Source of the DNA: Chloroflexota bacterium
GTDB lineage: Bacteria > Chloroflexota > Limnocylindria > Limnocylindrales > CSP1-4
Direction: 5' to 3'
Assembly (NCBI GenBank): GCA_027346765.1
Contig: DAIERN010000005.1
Coordinates: 1 to 19,244, forward strand
DNA: 19,244 bases
The notes under the pieces are model-generated. The model had not been told where the DNA came from. It searched no databases and saw nothing but the letters and a program-made list of their open reading frames with translations. Positions within the stretch are counted from its first letter, which is position 1, and every line of letters starts with the position of its first letter. Position numbers and translations under genes: made by a program. Shown here piece after piece: positions 7,544 through 14,764 of the stretch.

Positions 7544-7801
7544 TTAGAAGTCCGCGCTTGACCAGGCTTCGGATACGAGGACCCGGTCGGTTTCGATGGC
7601 GAACGTGCAGCGGCCTTCAGGGATTTCGAGCAGCTCGATCAGGTCGGGATCGAGGTACAGCTGCTGGCACTTTTCGCACAGGCTCGCCGGAATCCCAAAG
7701 AAATAGCGCTCGTCACCGTCCGCGAGACGGAAGGTGGTATCGAAGCGCGAGCTGATCAGGCTGCGCGAGCAGGCTGGGCAGAGATTTCCAACGCGAGACA
7801 T
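7544..7801 (-). CDS. small zinc-ribbon protein, YgiT-like
   Basis: 85 residues. Two cysteine pairs, CPAC (residues 8-11) and CEKC (about 42-45), should hold one zinc ion. The spacing and the following LYLDPDLIELLEI resemble YgiT-type zinc fingers, known as antitoxin N-terminal modules and as stand-alone proteins of unknown role. No DNA-binding helix-turn-helix domain follows, so I would not call it an antitoxin, and no toxin-like gene is adjacent. It converges with holA and lies 80 bases downstream of rsfS, with its own possible promoter. ATG 7801, stop TAA. Confidence 0.7.
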   Translation of the reverse strand: MSRVGNLCPACSRSLISSRFDTTFRLADGDERYFFGIPASLCEKCQQLYLDPDLIELLEIPEGRCTFAIETDRVLVSEAWSSADF

Positions 7802-7807
7802 GCACCG

Positions 7808-7831
7808 ACTCTAGGTACAGTGCGGTGCACT
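7808..7831 (-). promoter_or_regulatory. possible promoter and palindrome before the zinc-ribbon gene
   Basis: On the minus strand TAGAGT (7813-7808) is a -10-like hexamer 6 bases before ATG 7801, which would give a leaderless message. Just upstream lies an inverted repeat AGTGC-GGT-GCACT (7819-7831), a possible operator. The -35 region is poor. Confidence 0.25.
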
Positions 7832-7842
7832 CCACATGACTC

Positions 7843-7885
7843 GTAGGTACTCATCCCCACCGCCGGATGGGGTACGCATACCTAC
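7843..7885 (-). terminator. hairpin immediately after rsfS, candidate terminator
   Basis: GTAGGTA (7843-7849) pairs perfectly with TACCTAC (7879-7885), enclosing an inner CCCCA/TGGGG stem with an 8-base loop. The structure starts at the rsfS TAG stop. There is no U-run afterwards, so it would be a weak intrinsic terminator, or an RNA 3'-end stabiliser, between rsfS and the zinc-ribbon gene. Confidence 0.4.
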
Positions 7886-8358
7886 TGCAGGCGGACCAGC
7901 AGCGGCGCGTCCGCCCACAGCTTCTCGAGCTGGTAGTAGTCGCGCTCCGGCGGCGCCATGACATGGACGATGACGCTGCCGTAGTCGATCAGCATCCAGT
8001 GGGCGCCGGCCGATCCTTCCCGACCCACCGGCTTGATGCCGTCGTCGCGCAACGCTGAGGCAATGCCGTCGACGATGGCCCCCAGCTGGCGCTCCGACTG
8101 ACCCGAGCAGATGACGAAATAGTCGGCCAGGGTGGTCAGGCCACCGATCTCGAGCAGCACGATGTCCGACGCCTTCTTGTCTGACGCGAGCTCCACGATT
8201 TGCCGGGCGAGAGTCAGCGCCTGCTCGGCGCCAGAGTCGCTGGTCTTGGGCACTGGCTTGCGCCGGCGGGGCAGGCCGGAACGGATGGGCGTGGGCTCAG
8301 GCAGGTCCTGGGCTGCGGCTTCGCCGGTGATGGTTACGTCGCTCTTCTTACGCGGCAC
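7882..8358 (-). CDS. rsfS: ribosomal silencing factor RsfS
   Basis: 158 residues, longer than the usual 105-120 because of a basic, Pro-rich N-terminal extension of about 45 residues. The RsfS/DUF143 domain follows: ALTLARQIVELASDKKASDIVLLEI, TLADYFVICSGQSERQLGAI, then EGSAGAHWMLIDYGSVIVHVM and YYQLEKLWADA. RsfS binds ribosomal protein uL14 on the large subunit and blocks subunit joining when nutrients are scarce. GTG 8358 follows the nadD TAG by two bases, with GGGAG about 5 bases before it, inside the nadD end. The nadD-rsfS pairing is widespread, which supports both calls. Confidence 0.93.
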   Translation of the reverse strand: MPRKKSDVTITGEAAAQDLPEPTPIRSGLPRRRKPVPKTSDSGAEQALTLARQIVELASDKKASDIVLLEIGGLTTLADYFVICSGQSERQLGAIVDGIASALRDDGIKPVGREGSAGAHWMLIDYGSVIVHVMAPPERDYYQLEKLWADAPLLVRLQ

Positions 8359-8360
8359 GA

Positions 8361-8969
8361 CTACTCCCTGTAGAGGTGATGTTCGCCGATGTGCGCCGCC
8401 ACGGCAGGCGGCACGAGATAGCGAATTGACTTGCCCGCGGCGACGCGGGCGCGAATGTCCGTCGCGGAGTTGCCCAGCCGGCTCGTCTGGACAAGGGTGA
8501 AGCGGTCGTGCCGCCCCGGGAAATGGGTGGCCAGCCAGTCGGCCGTGATGTCGTCAAAACCCAGCCGGTTGACGACCGCTACCTGCGCGAGCTCGAGGAT
8601 GCGGTCCACGTTGCGCCAGGTCGTGGGCATCAACGCCGCGGTCTCTGCTGACACGATGAGTACGAGATTCGGCTTCGACTCATGCGCCGCCATCACTTCG
8701 AGGGTGTGAACCGTGAAGCTGGGCTCTTCGCGATCGATCTCGTAGCGGCTCACCGCGAAGGCCGGGTTGTCGGCGATGGCGAGCTCGATCATGGCCAGCC
8801 GGTCCGCGGCCGAGGTGTGAGGCGCGTCACGATGGACCGGCTGCCCGGCGGGCACGAACAACACGGCCGCGAGATCAAGCTCCTCGCACGCCTGCTCGGC
8901 CATGGCCAGATGGCCGTAATGGATGGGATCGAAGATGCCGCCCAGGATCCCCCAGCGCTGATCGCTCAA
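8361..8969 (-). CDS. nadD: nicotinate-nucleotide adenylyltransferase NadD
   Basis: 202 residues from TTG 8969, the family's normal length. NadD joins nicotinate mononucleotide and ATP to make deamido-NAD, the shared step of NAD synthesis in the cytosol. The nucleotidyltransferase signature GGIFDPIHYGH (residues 10-20) and the second ATP motif SATDIR (168-173) are intact. The usual GxD of the mid-protein loop reads SAET here, a small deviation. A much longer open frame exists upstream inside obgE, but TTG 8969 overlaps the obgE TGA (TTGA), has GGAGG 10 bases upstream, and puts the first strand at the right place, so I chose it. Translation is probably coupled to obgE. Confidence 0.92.
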   Translation of the reverse strand: MSDQRWGILGGIFDPIHYGHLAMAEQACEELDLAAVLFVPAGQPVHRDAPHTSAADRLAMIELAIADNPAFAVSRYEIDREEPSFTVHTLEVMAAHESKPNLVLIVSAETAALMPTTWRNVDRILELAQVAVVNRLGFDDITADWLATHFPGRHDRFTLVQTSRLGNSATDIRARVAAGKSIRYLVPPAVAAHIGEHHLYRE

Positions 8970-10345
8970 ATCTGCCTTTCCTCCGCAGTGCGCCTTCGGC
9001 GCTGCTGCGCGCTCCCGGCCGGACCCGGTCGTTCCGCCCGGTTCCGGCCGTCGCTTGCGTCCTCCGCGTCCCATTCGAGCTCGACCTTGCCGATGCGCAC
9101 CGTGTCGCCGCTGGTGACACCTGCCCTGACCAGCTCACGCTCGACGCCTAGGCGGGCCAGGTCGCGCTGGAAGCGATCGGCCGATTCGGGGTTGTCAAAG
9201 TTGGTCTGGGCGGCAAGTCGTTCGATGCGCCGGCCGGCGACGCGGTATGCGCCGTCCTCGCGCGTGACTTCAAACGCGTCGGGGCCGGCTTCGAAGCGAT
9301 GGATGACGACGCCGGCCGGCTCGGTCGGCTGGGCGAGCGTCGCGGCATCGGGCAGCAGCTGGGCCAGGGACGCGATCAGCTTGTCGATGCCGGTGCCGGC
9401 GTCAGCTGAGATGGCGATGAACGGAATGCCATCCTTGGCGCGCCGCTTGGCGAACGCGGCCCGGTTCTCCGCGCCGGCGGGCAGATCGATCTTGTTGCCG
9501 ATCACCAGGCTGACCTTGTCAAGGAGCTTGGGATCGTGCGCCTCCAGCTCCTCGCGGATGACCTGGTAGTCGCGCTCCGGGTCCGCCGCGGCGAGGTCAA
9601 CGACATGGCCCAGGACGCGTGTCCGCGAAACGTGGCGCAGGAAGGCGTGGCCCAGGCCAGCGCCGGCGCTGGCGCCCTCGATGAGCCCGGGCATGTCGGC
9701 GATGGTTACGCGCCGCTCATCGGCCGGATCCGCGGCGGCCAGGTCGAGCACGCCCAGGTTGGGGCTGAGCGTGGTGAACGGGTACGAGGCGATCTCTGGG
9801 TTTGCGGCCGAAAGCGCGGCGAGCAGGGTTGACTTGCCGGCGTTGGGCAGCCCGACCAGGCCGACGTCGGCGATGAGGCGCAGCTCGAGCTGGATGCGCC
9901 TCTCCTCGCCGGGTTCGCCCTTCTGGGAATGCGTCGGGGCGCGGTTGATCGAGGTCGCGAAATGAACGTTGCCCAGGCCGCCGCGCCCGCCGCGCGCGAC
10001 CATCATCGTCTGCTCGCGCGACACGAGATCGGCCAGCAGATCGCCGCTCTGGGCGTCGCGTACGACCGTGCCCGGCGGGACCTTCAGGTACAGGTTCTCG
10101 CCCGCCTTGCCGTGGCGCTTGGAGCCCTCGCCCCGGCCGCCGTGGCCGGCGCGGAAGTGGTGCCTCATGCGGTAGTCGCGCAGCATCGTCTCGCCGGCGT
10201 CCACCACCAGGTATATCGATCCACCGCGACCGCCATCGCCGCCATCGGGCCCGCCGCGTGGCACGTGCGCCTCGCGCCGGAACGTCGCCGCGCCGTCCCC
10301 GCCGTTACCGGCAGTGACGGTGATCGTGACCTCGTCGAGGAACAT
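8966..10345 (-). CDS. obgE: GTPase ObgE/CgtA
   Basis: 459 residues. ObgE is an essential GTPase that helps 50S ribosome assembly and links growth to stress. The glycine-rich Obg fold spans about 1-158 (GPDGGDGGRGG, GGRGGLGN). The G domain has the P-loop GLPNAGKS (165-172), the switch I region YPFTTLSPNLG, DMPG (217-220), NKID (284-287) and an ISADAGTG loop. A C-terminal OCT domain covers about 343-432 and is followed by a short Arg/Ala-rich tail. ATG 10345. It is the first gene of the tight obgE-nadD-rsfS run, and lies 113 bases downstream of rho, separated by two hairpins. Confidence 0.96.
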   Translation of the reverse strand: MFLDEVTITVTAGNGGDGAATFRREAHVPRGGPDGGDGGRGGSIYLVVDAGETMLRDYRMRHHFRAGHGGRGEGSKRHGKAGENLYLKVPPGTVVRDAQSGDLLADLVSREQTMMVARGGRGGLGNVHFATSINRAPTHSQKGEPGEERRIQLELRLIADVGLVGLPNAGKSTLLAALSAANPEIASYPFTTLSPNLGVLDLAAADPADERRVTIADMPGLIEGASAGAGLGHAFLRHVSRTRVLGHVVDLAAADPERDYQVIREELEAHDPKLLDKVSLVIGNKIDLPAGAENRAAFAKRRAKDGIPFIAISADAGTGIDKLIASLAQLLPDAATLAQPTEPAGVVIHRFEAGPDAFEVTREDGAYRVAGRRIERLAAQTNFDNPESADRFQRDLARLGVERELVRAGVTSGDTVRIGKVELEWDAEDASDGRNRAERPGPAGSAQQRRRRTAEERQI

Positions 10346-10379
10346 GTGGCCTGAATCCTAGTCGCGGCCGGAATGTCGA

Positions 10380-10409
10380 ACGGACCGCCGCCGTGAGGCA
10401 ACGGTCCGT
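10380..10409 (-). terminator. inverted repeat between rho and obgE
   Basis: ACGGACCG (10380-10387) and CGGTCCGT (10402-10409) form a perfect 8-base-pair stem with a 14-base loop. No U-run follows on the minus strand, so it is either a weak terminator after rho or part of the obgE leader. Confidence 0.35.
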
Positions 10410-10429
10410 CTGATCTCGGTTTCGCGGGT

Positions 10430-10448
10430 GGGCCGGGGCATCCGGCCC
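10430..10448 (-). terminator. GC-rich hairpin just downstream of rho
   Basis: GGGCCGG (10430-10436) and CCGGCCC (10442-10448) form a perfect 7-base-pair stem with a 5-base loop, 10 bases past the rho stop codon. There is no U-run, so it is a candidate terminator or 3'-end stabiliser only. Confidence 0.4.
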
Positions 10449-10458
10449 GATCGGATTG

Positions 10459-11727
10459 CTACTTGGCCGCCTCTTCAACCGCCGCCTGGCGGGTGAGCGT
10501 GGCCAGGAACTCGGCGTTCGAGTTGGACTTGGCCAGGCGGTTGAGCAGCAGCTCGATGCCCTCGTTCGTGCCAACGGCGCTGAGCATGCGGCGCATCGTC
10601 CAGACCATGCGCAGCGTGCCCTCCTCGAGCAGCAGCTCCTCGCGGCGCGTGCCCGAGCGCTGGACGTCGATTGCCGGGAAGACGCGCTTCTCAGCGAGCT
10701 TGCGGTCAAGGATGAGCTCGGAATTACCGGTGCCCTTGAACTCCTCGTAGATGACGTCGTCCATGCGCGAGCCGGTATCGATCAGGCAGGTGCCGATGAT
10801 CGTCAGTGAGCCGCCCTCCTCGATCTTGCGTGCGGCGCCAAAGAAGCGCTTGGGCGGGTACAGCGCGATCGGGTCGATACCACCTGACAGCGTGCGGCCC
10901 GACGGCGGCAGTGCCAGGTTGTAGGCGCGTGCCAGGCGGGTGATGGAGTCGAGCAGGATGACCACGTCGCGGCCGGTCTCAACCTGGCGCTTGGCGATCT
11001 CGAGCGCGACCTCGGCGGTGCGCGTGTGGTTCTCAGTGGGTTCGTCGAAGGTCGACGCGATGACCTCGCCCTTGACGCTGCGGCGCATGTCGGTCACTTC
11101 CTCGGGCCGCTCGCCGATCAGCGCCACCATCAGCAGAATCTCGGGGTAGTTGGCGGTGATGCCGTTGGCGATGTGCTTGAGCAGGAACGTCTTGCCCGCC
11201 TTGGGCGGCGAGACGATCAGCGCGCGCTGGCCCTTGCCCAGCGGGTTGACCAGGTTGATGAGGCGCTGGCTGAGGTTTTTGGGATCAGTCTCGAGGTTGA
11301 TCAGCTCGAACGGGTGAACCGGGGTAAGCGCGTCGAAGAACGGTCGGCGCTTGGCGGTCTCCGGGTCGACGCCGTTGACGCTGTCAACGCGGATCAGGCC
11401 CCAATACTTCTCGCCGTCCTTGGGCTGGCGGATGATGCCGCCGACGCGGTCGCCCGCGCGCAGCCCGGAGCGCCGGACCTGCGAGGACGAGACGTAGACG
11501 TCATCGGGCGAGGGCATCAGGCCGCGGCGGCGCAGGAAGCCGTAGCCATCGTCGACGATGTCGAGAATGCCGGTCACGAAGACCTGGCCACCCTGCTCGG
11601 CCTGGCGCGCCATGATGCGCTCGACCAGGTCGTCGGGCCGCATCGTCTTGGCGTCGGCCACGTCGAGCTCGCCGCCGATCTCGACCAGTTGCTTGAAGTT
11701 CTTGCTCTTGAGTTCGTTGATGTTCAT
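10459..11727 (-). CDS. rho: transcription termination factor Rho
   Basis: 422 residues. Rho is a hexameric RNA-dependent ATPase that ends transcription of untranslated RNA. Visible are the N-terminal helical module (LKSKNFKQLVEIGGEL), the RNA-binding cold-shock-like domain (GILDIVDDGYGFLRR, DDVYVSSSQVRRSGLRAGD), Walker A SPPKAGKT (173-180), Walker B VVILLD (D260) followed by SITRLARAYN, and the C-terminal DRKLAEKRVFPAIDV. I place the start at ATG 11727, with AGGA about 5 bases upstream. The frame stays open to 11922, but that extension is Pro/Arg-rich, unlike Rho, and overlaps the promoter. No large inserted domain of the kind found in some high-GC Rho proteins is present. Confidence 0.97.
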   Translation of the reverse strand: MNINELKSKNFKQLVEIGGELDVADAKTMRPDDLVERIMARQAEQGGQVFVTGILDIVDDGYGFLRRRGLMPSPDDVYVSSSQVRRSGLRAGDRVGGIIRQPKDGEKYWGLIRVDSVNGVDPETAKRRPFFDALTPVHPFELINLETDPKNLSQRLINLVNPLGKGQRALIVSPPKAGKTFLLKHIANGITANYPEILLMVALIGERPEEVTDMRRSVKGEVIASTFDEPTENHTRTAEVALEIAKRQVETGRDVVILLDSITRLARAYNLALPPSGRTLSGGIDPIALYPPKRFFGAARKIEEGGSLTIIGTCLIDTGSRMDDVIYEEFKGTGNSELILDRKLAEKRVFPAIDVQRSGTRREELLLEEGTLRMVWTMRRMLSAVGTNEGIELLLNRLAKSNSNAEFLATLTRQAAVEEAAK

Positions 11728-11875
11728 CGAAATCCTGTCGCGGATATGGGGATGCGCGGGCGTTTGAACCGGCACAGGTGGGGCCGCGGCGCACGCCACA
11801 CGTGGGGCGCGGCCTCTGGGAATTGCACCCCGGCGGACGCGGCGCTGCCGAGTCGCTGGTTTCGGGGATGCATCC

Positions 11876-11904
11876 ACTATATCACCTTGAAAGCCGACTG
11901 ACAC
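11876..11904 (-). promoter_or_regulatory. sigma70-type promoter of rho
   Basis: On the minus strand GTGTCA (11904-11899) and TATAGT (11881-11876) are separated by exactly 17 bases, matching TTGACA/TATAAT at 4 and 5 of 6 positions. The start would fall near 11869, giving a leader of about 140 bases before rho. It is the best promoter in the window. Confidence 0.65.
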
Positions 11905-11961
11905 CTGCTCCAGCACGCTCAAGTTGGGCTAACGTCAGCCCTTCCGGCCGACCATTCACGC

Positions 11962-13170
11962 ATGGCCGATTCACCCACCCGCACCATGCGCGCCACGCGC
12001 AGCCGGTACTCGCCCACGGCCGAGCTGGGCCGGGGTGCCACCGCGACCGTTTGGCGCGCGCGCGACGCGCGCACGGGGCGCGAGGTCGCGCTGAAGCGCT
12101 TCCACCCGCATCTCGCGGCCGATCCGGTTGCGCGGGCCCGAATCGAAGAAGAGGTCGCGGCCGCGTCGCGCGTGAGCCACCCCAACATCATCTCGGCAGT
12201 CGACCAGATCGACGATCGCGATGGGCTCGCGCTCGTCTTCCCGTTTGTTGCGGGCGCGACGCTGGCGCAGCGGCTCGGGGACGGCCAACGCCTCGCACCA
12301 CGAGCCGCGGCACAGATCGCGCTCGACATCAGCGACGCGCTGGGCGTCGCCCACGCGAGTGGCGTGATCCACCGCGACGTTAAGCCCGCCAACATCCTGC
12401 TGGGCGAAGACGGCAAGGCGCGGCTGCTCGACTTCGGGATTGCGCGCGCCATCGACGAGGTCGACGAGCAGCACGCACTGACGGGCGCAGGCATGGCCAT
12501 CGGGACGCTGCCCTACATGGCGCCCGAGCAGCTGGCAGCCGGGCCAATCACGCCCGCGAGCGACGTCTACGCCCTGGGCGTGGTGATGTACGAGATGCTC
12601 GCCGGGCGACAGCCATATGCGGCCGCGAGCCCGGTGACGCTCGCCAATGAACAGGCACAGCCACCGGCGGCTGTGGCCGACGTGCCCGCGCCGTTGATGG
12701 CGCTGACGCTCGAGATGCTCGCGGCTGACGCGGCCCAGCGGCCAGACGCCGCACAGGTCGCACGCGGCCTGCGGGCGTGGCTCGATGGCCGCGCCGACGC
12801 CGAGGCCGCGACAAGCCTGGTTGTTGCCGCACGGCCGCCGCTAATCCCCGGGCCGGGGCGGCCCCTGGGTTGGCCCGCCGCTGGCCTGGCCGCGATCGCA
12901 ATCGCTATCGCGGTGCCAGTGGTCGCCGCAGGTTTCCTGACGCCCGGCCCGGCACAGCCCAATCTGGCGCCGACGACCACCGCCGGTGACGTCTCTGTCG
13001 CCGCAGCGCCGGTCACACCCACGTCCACGGCGACGCCAACACCCGCGCCGACGCCCGCCCCGGTGATCAATGCGAGCAGGCCGGTGCCGCCGCCCGCAGA
13101 CTCAGAGGGCGGCGGCCGCCACCGGCACCACCATCACAAGCACCACCGCCACGGGCCGCACGAGGACTGA
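11962..13170 (+). CDS. membrane-anchored Ser/Thr protein kinase with His-rich C-terminal tail
   Basis: 402 residues, a eukaryotic-like (PknB-type) kinase. The catalytic domain has the glycine loop GRGATATVW (23-31), the ATP-binding Lys in VALKRF (K45), the catalytic loop HRDVKPANI (H137-D139), the DFG motif (157-159), GTLPYMAPEQ (APE 187-189) and SDVYALGVVMYEML. All residues needed for activity are present. One membrane segment follows (about 303-325), then an external Thr/Pro-rich stretch without PASTA or other sensor repeats. The protein ends in a cluster of about ten histidines mixed with Arg and Lys, suggesting metal or pH sensing. It is transcribed divergently from rho; ATG 11962 has no obvious ribosome site. 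Confidence 0.9.
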   Translation: MADSPTRTMRATRSRYSPTAELGRGATATVWRARDARTGREVALKRFHPHLAADPVARARIEEEVAAASRVSHPNIISAVDQIDDRDGLALVFPFVAGATLAQRLGDGQRLAPRAAAQIALDISDALGVAHASGVIHRDVKPANILLGEDGKARLLDFGIARAIDEVDEQHALTGAGMAIGTLPYMAPEQLAAGPITPASDVYALGVVMYEMLAGRQPYAAASPVTLANEQAQPPAAVADVPAPLMALTLEMLAADAAQRPDAAQVARGLRAWLDGRADAEAATSLVVAARPPLIPGPGRPLGWPAAGLAAIAIAIAVPVVAAGFLTPGPAQPNLAPTTTAGDVSVAAAPVTPTSTATPTPAPTPAPVINASRPVPPPADSEGGGRHRHHHHKHHRHGPHED

Positions 13171-13174
13171 TCAG

Positions 13175-13194
13175 TCAGTGGCCCACGCCGCTGA
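13175..13194. terminator. hairpin between convergent kinase and transaldolase genes
   Basis: TCAGTGGC (13175-13182) pairs with GCCGCTGA (13187-13194) around a 4-base loop, 8 pairs with one G-U. It fills nearly the whole 27-base gap between two convergent stop codons and could serve both strands, although U-runs are absent. Confidence 0.45.
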
Positions 13195-13197
13195 CCG

Positions 13198-13887
13198 TTA
13201 GTTGTGGCGGCTGGCTCCGGCCTTGGCGCCCGAGTCGGCCGCTTGGCGGGCCTTCTCCCAGTCCTCGCGGAATTTGGTGATGCCCGAGTCGGTCAGCGGG
13301 TGATGAACCATCATCTGGAGCACCTTGAAAGGCGTCGTGGCGATGTGCGCGCCGAGCAGCGCCGCCTCCGTCATGTGGCGCGGATGGCGGATCGATGCCG
13401 CCAGCACCTCTGAGTCGAGATCGTGCATCTCGACGATGCCAACCAGCTCACGGATGACGTCCATCCCATCCTGGTTGATGTCGTCGAGCCGGCCCACAAA
13501 CGGGGAGAGCAGCGATGCGCCGGCCTTGGCGGCCAGCAGACCCTGGTTGGCGGTGAAGATGAGCGTGCAGTTGGTCTTGATGCCCTCTTCGGCGAATCGG
13601 TAGATCGCTTCCAGGCCCTCTTCGCTCATGGGCACCTTGACCACGATGTTCGGTGCGAGCTTGGCGAAGTGGCGGCCCTCCTTGAGCATGCCTTCGACGT
13701 CCTCAGCGACGACCTCAGCACTCACCGGGCCCGACGTGATGCCGCAGATTTCGACCAGCACCTCGTCGTAGGTCTTGCCGCTCGTCTTGGCGAACAGCGA
13801 CGGGTTGGTGGTCACGCCGTCAAGCACGCCCCAGCGCGCAGCGATGCGGATCTCTTCGATGTCCGCGGTGTCAAGGAAGATCTTCAT
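13198..13887 (-). CDS. fsa: transaldolase / fructose-6-phosphate aldolase (TalC/FSA type)
   Basis: 229 residues, the size of the short transaldolase class, a cytosolic TIM-barrel enzyme. It opens with KIFLDTADIEEI, then GVTTNPSLFAK, and has the Schiff-base Lys in IVVKVPM (K84). NCTLIFTANQ, SPFVGRLDDI and HIATTPFKVLQMM follow, all typical. The sequence alone does not settle whether it transfers a dihydroxyacetone unit in the pentose phosphate pathway or acts as an aldolase; this class in Gram-positive-type bacteria is mostly transaldolase. ATG 13887 has AAGGAG 6 bases upstream; an in-frame TTG two codons earlier lacks that spacing. The last 15 residues are a non-conserved tail. Confidence 0.93.
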   Translation of the reverse strand: MKIFLDTADIEEIRIAARWGVLDGVTTNPSLFAKTSGKTYDEVLVEICGITSGPVSAEVVAEDVEGMLKEGRHFAKLAPNIVVKVPMSEEGLEAIYRFAEEGIKTNCTLIFTANQGLLAAKAGASLLSPFVGRLDDINQDGMDVIRELVGIVEMHDLDSEVLAASIRHPRHMTEAALLGAHIATTPFKVLQMMVHHPLTDSGITKFREDWEKARQAADSGAKAGASRHN

Positions 13888-13907
13888 CGGCAACTCCTTA
13901 CGCGGGC

Positions 13908-13935
13908 AGTCTACCTAGGCTTAGCCACCGGACAC
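13908..13935 (-). promoter_or_regulatory. possible promoter of the transaldolase gene
   Basis: On the minus strand GTGTCC (13935-13930) and TAGACT (13913-13908) are 16 bases apart, matching consensus at 3 and 4 of 6 positions. The start would be near 13901, leaving a short leader that contains the AAGGAG site. Confidence 0.3.
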
Positions 13936-13951
13936 GCGGCAGTGCCGGCCA

Positions 13952-14746
13952 CTAGAAGCGTGCGACGTCGTTGCAGACGAAATCGATCGTGAAGTCGGTA
14001 CCTGAGGCGTGGCCCGCCACCGTGAACGCGACACTCGTGCCCTGGTCGTCCACTGTCGCGTTAGCGTTGTCGTCACTGAACCAGTCCTTGTCAAAGTCGT
14101 CGCCGAAGATCATCTGGACGTTGGACTTGCCGCCATCGGCCGGTAGATCGAGGGTCAGCGTTTGGAGCTCCCCCTGCACCGGCTCGGAGGCACCATAGGT
14201 AACCGTCCATCTGCCCCCTCTGAAAAGCCCCAGGCTGCACGTAGCCTCGGCGCTGAGCGCGTGATGCGTCCCGGCGTGAGCACCGGACGCGATCTTGATC
14301 GTGACCTCTCCTGGCGCCGGCGACGGGCTGGGTGCCGGCGTCGGTGACGCGTTGGCCGCTTCTTCGGCTGCCCGAGACAGCACGCCGGGGCGTAGTTCGC
14401 AGCGGAAACCGGTCGTCAACGAGAGCCTCTCGTCGGCCGCATTGCGCATGTCATCGAGCGTTATCTGGCCGACCAGCGGGTCGGTGCCCGCGATCTCGAC
14501 GCTGCCCTGCCAACCGCCCTCCGGGTCGGCGGGGGCATATGGTTCGCCGCGCGGCCCGTCTGATGGTTCGGGCTCGCCGCCGTACAGCACCGGGAACATC
14601 TGGTCGACGGTGATCCCGATGCCGCTGCCGGCATAGACCTCCGTTTCGACCGGGACGGCATGGCTGCCGACCTTGAGCGGAACGGTCGTCGACAAGCTGT
14701 AGAGCGTCCCGTCGTCGGCGAAGTAGAAGAACCCGAGCTCCGCCAT
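13952..14746 (-). CDS. export-type beta-rich protein lacking a signal peptide
   Basis: 264 residues, unknown family. Two beta-rich parts are joined by a Pro/Ser/Ala linker (SPTPAPSPSPAPGE, about residues 133-146), a composition typical of extracytoplasmic proteins. The C-terminal part (ATCSLGLFRGGRWTVTYG to DFTIDFVCND) has two cysteines that could pair. There is no signal peptide at ATG 14746 and the ribosome site is poor (GGGG touching the ATG). The lipoprotein directly upstream is in the same reading frame and ends in a TAG 18 bases before this ATG, with no other stop between them. The two may have been, or may still be, one lipoprotein of about 460 residues. Confidence 0.6.
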   Translation of the reverse strand: MAELGFFYFADDGTLYSLSTTVPLKVGSHAVPVETEVYAGSGIGITVDQMFPVLYGGEPEPSDGPRGEPYAPADPEGGWQGSVEIAGTDPLVGQITLDDMRNAADERLSLTTGFRCELRPGVLSRAAEEAANASPTPAPSPSPAPGEVTIKIASGAHAGTHHALSAEATCSLGLFRGGRWTVTYGASEPVQGELQTLTLDLPADGGKSNVQMIFGDDFDKDWFSDDNANATVDDQGTSVAFTVAGHASGTDFTIDFVCNDVARF

Positions 14747-14764
14747 CCCCGCGCCAACGACACA

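Noticed and set aside
7544..7801. Toxin-antitoxin antitoxin (YgiT/MqsA type)
   Set aside because: It lacks the C-terminal DNA-binding domain and no toxin-like gene is adjacent; only the zinc-ribbon part is present.
8682..9569. 295-codon ORF on the plus strand across nadD and obgE
   Set aside because: Ser/Arg/Ala-rich antisense shadow; the minus-strand genes here are unambiguous.
11728..11922. 65-residue N-terminal extension of Rho
   Set aside because: Pro/Arg-rich, not Rho-like, overlaps the promoter, and ATG 11727 has a ribosome site and matches the normal Rho N-terminus.
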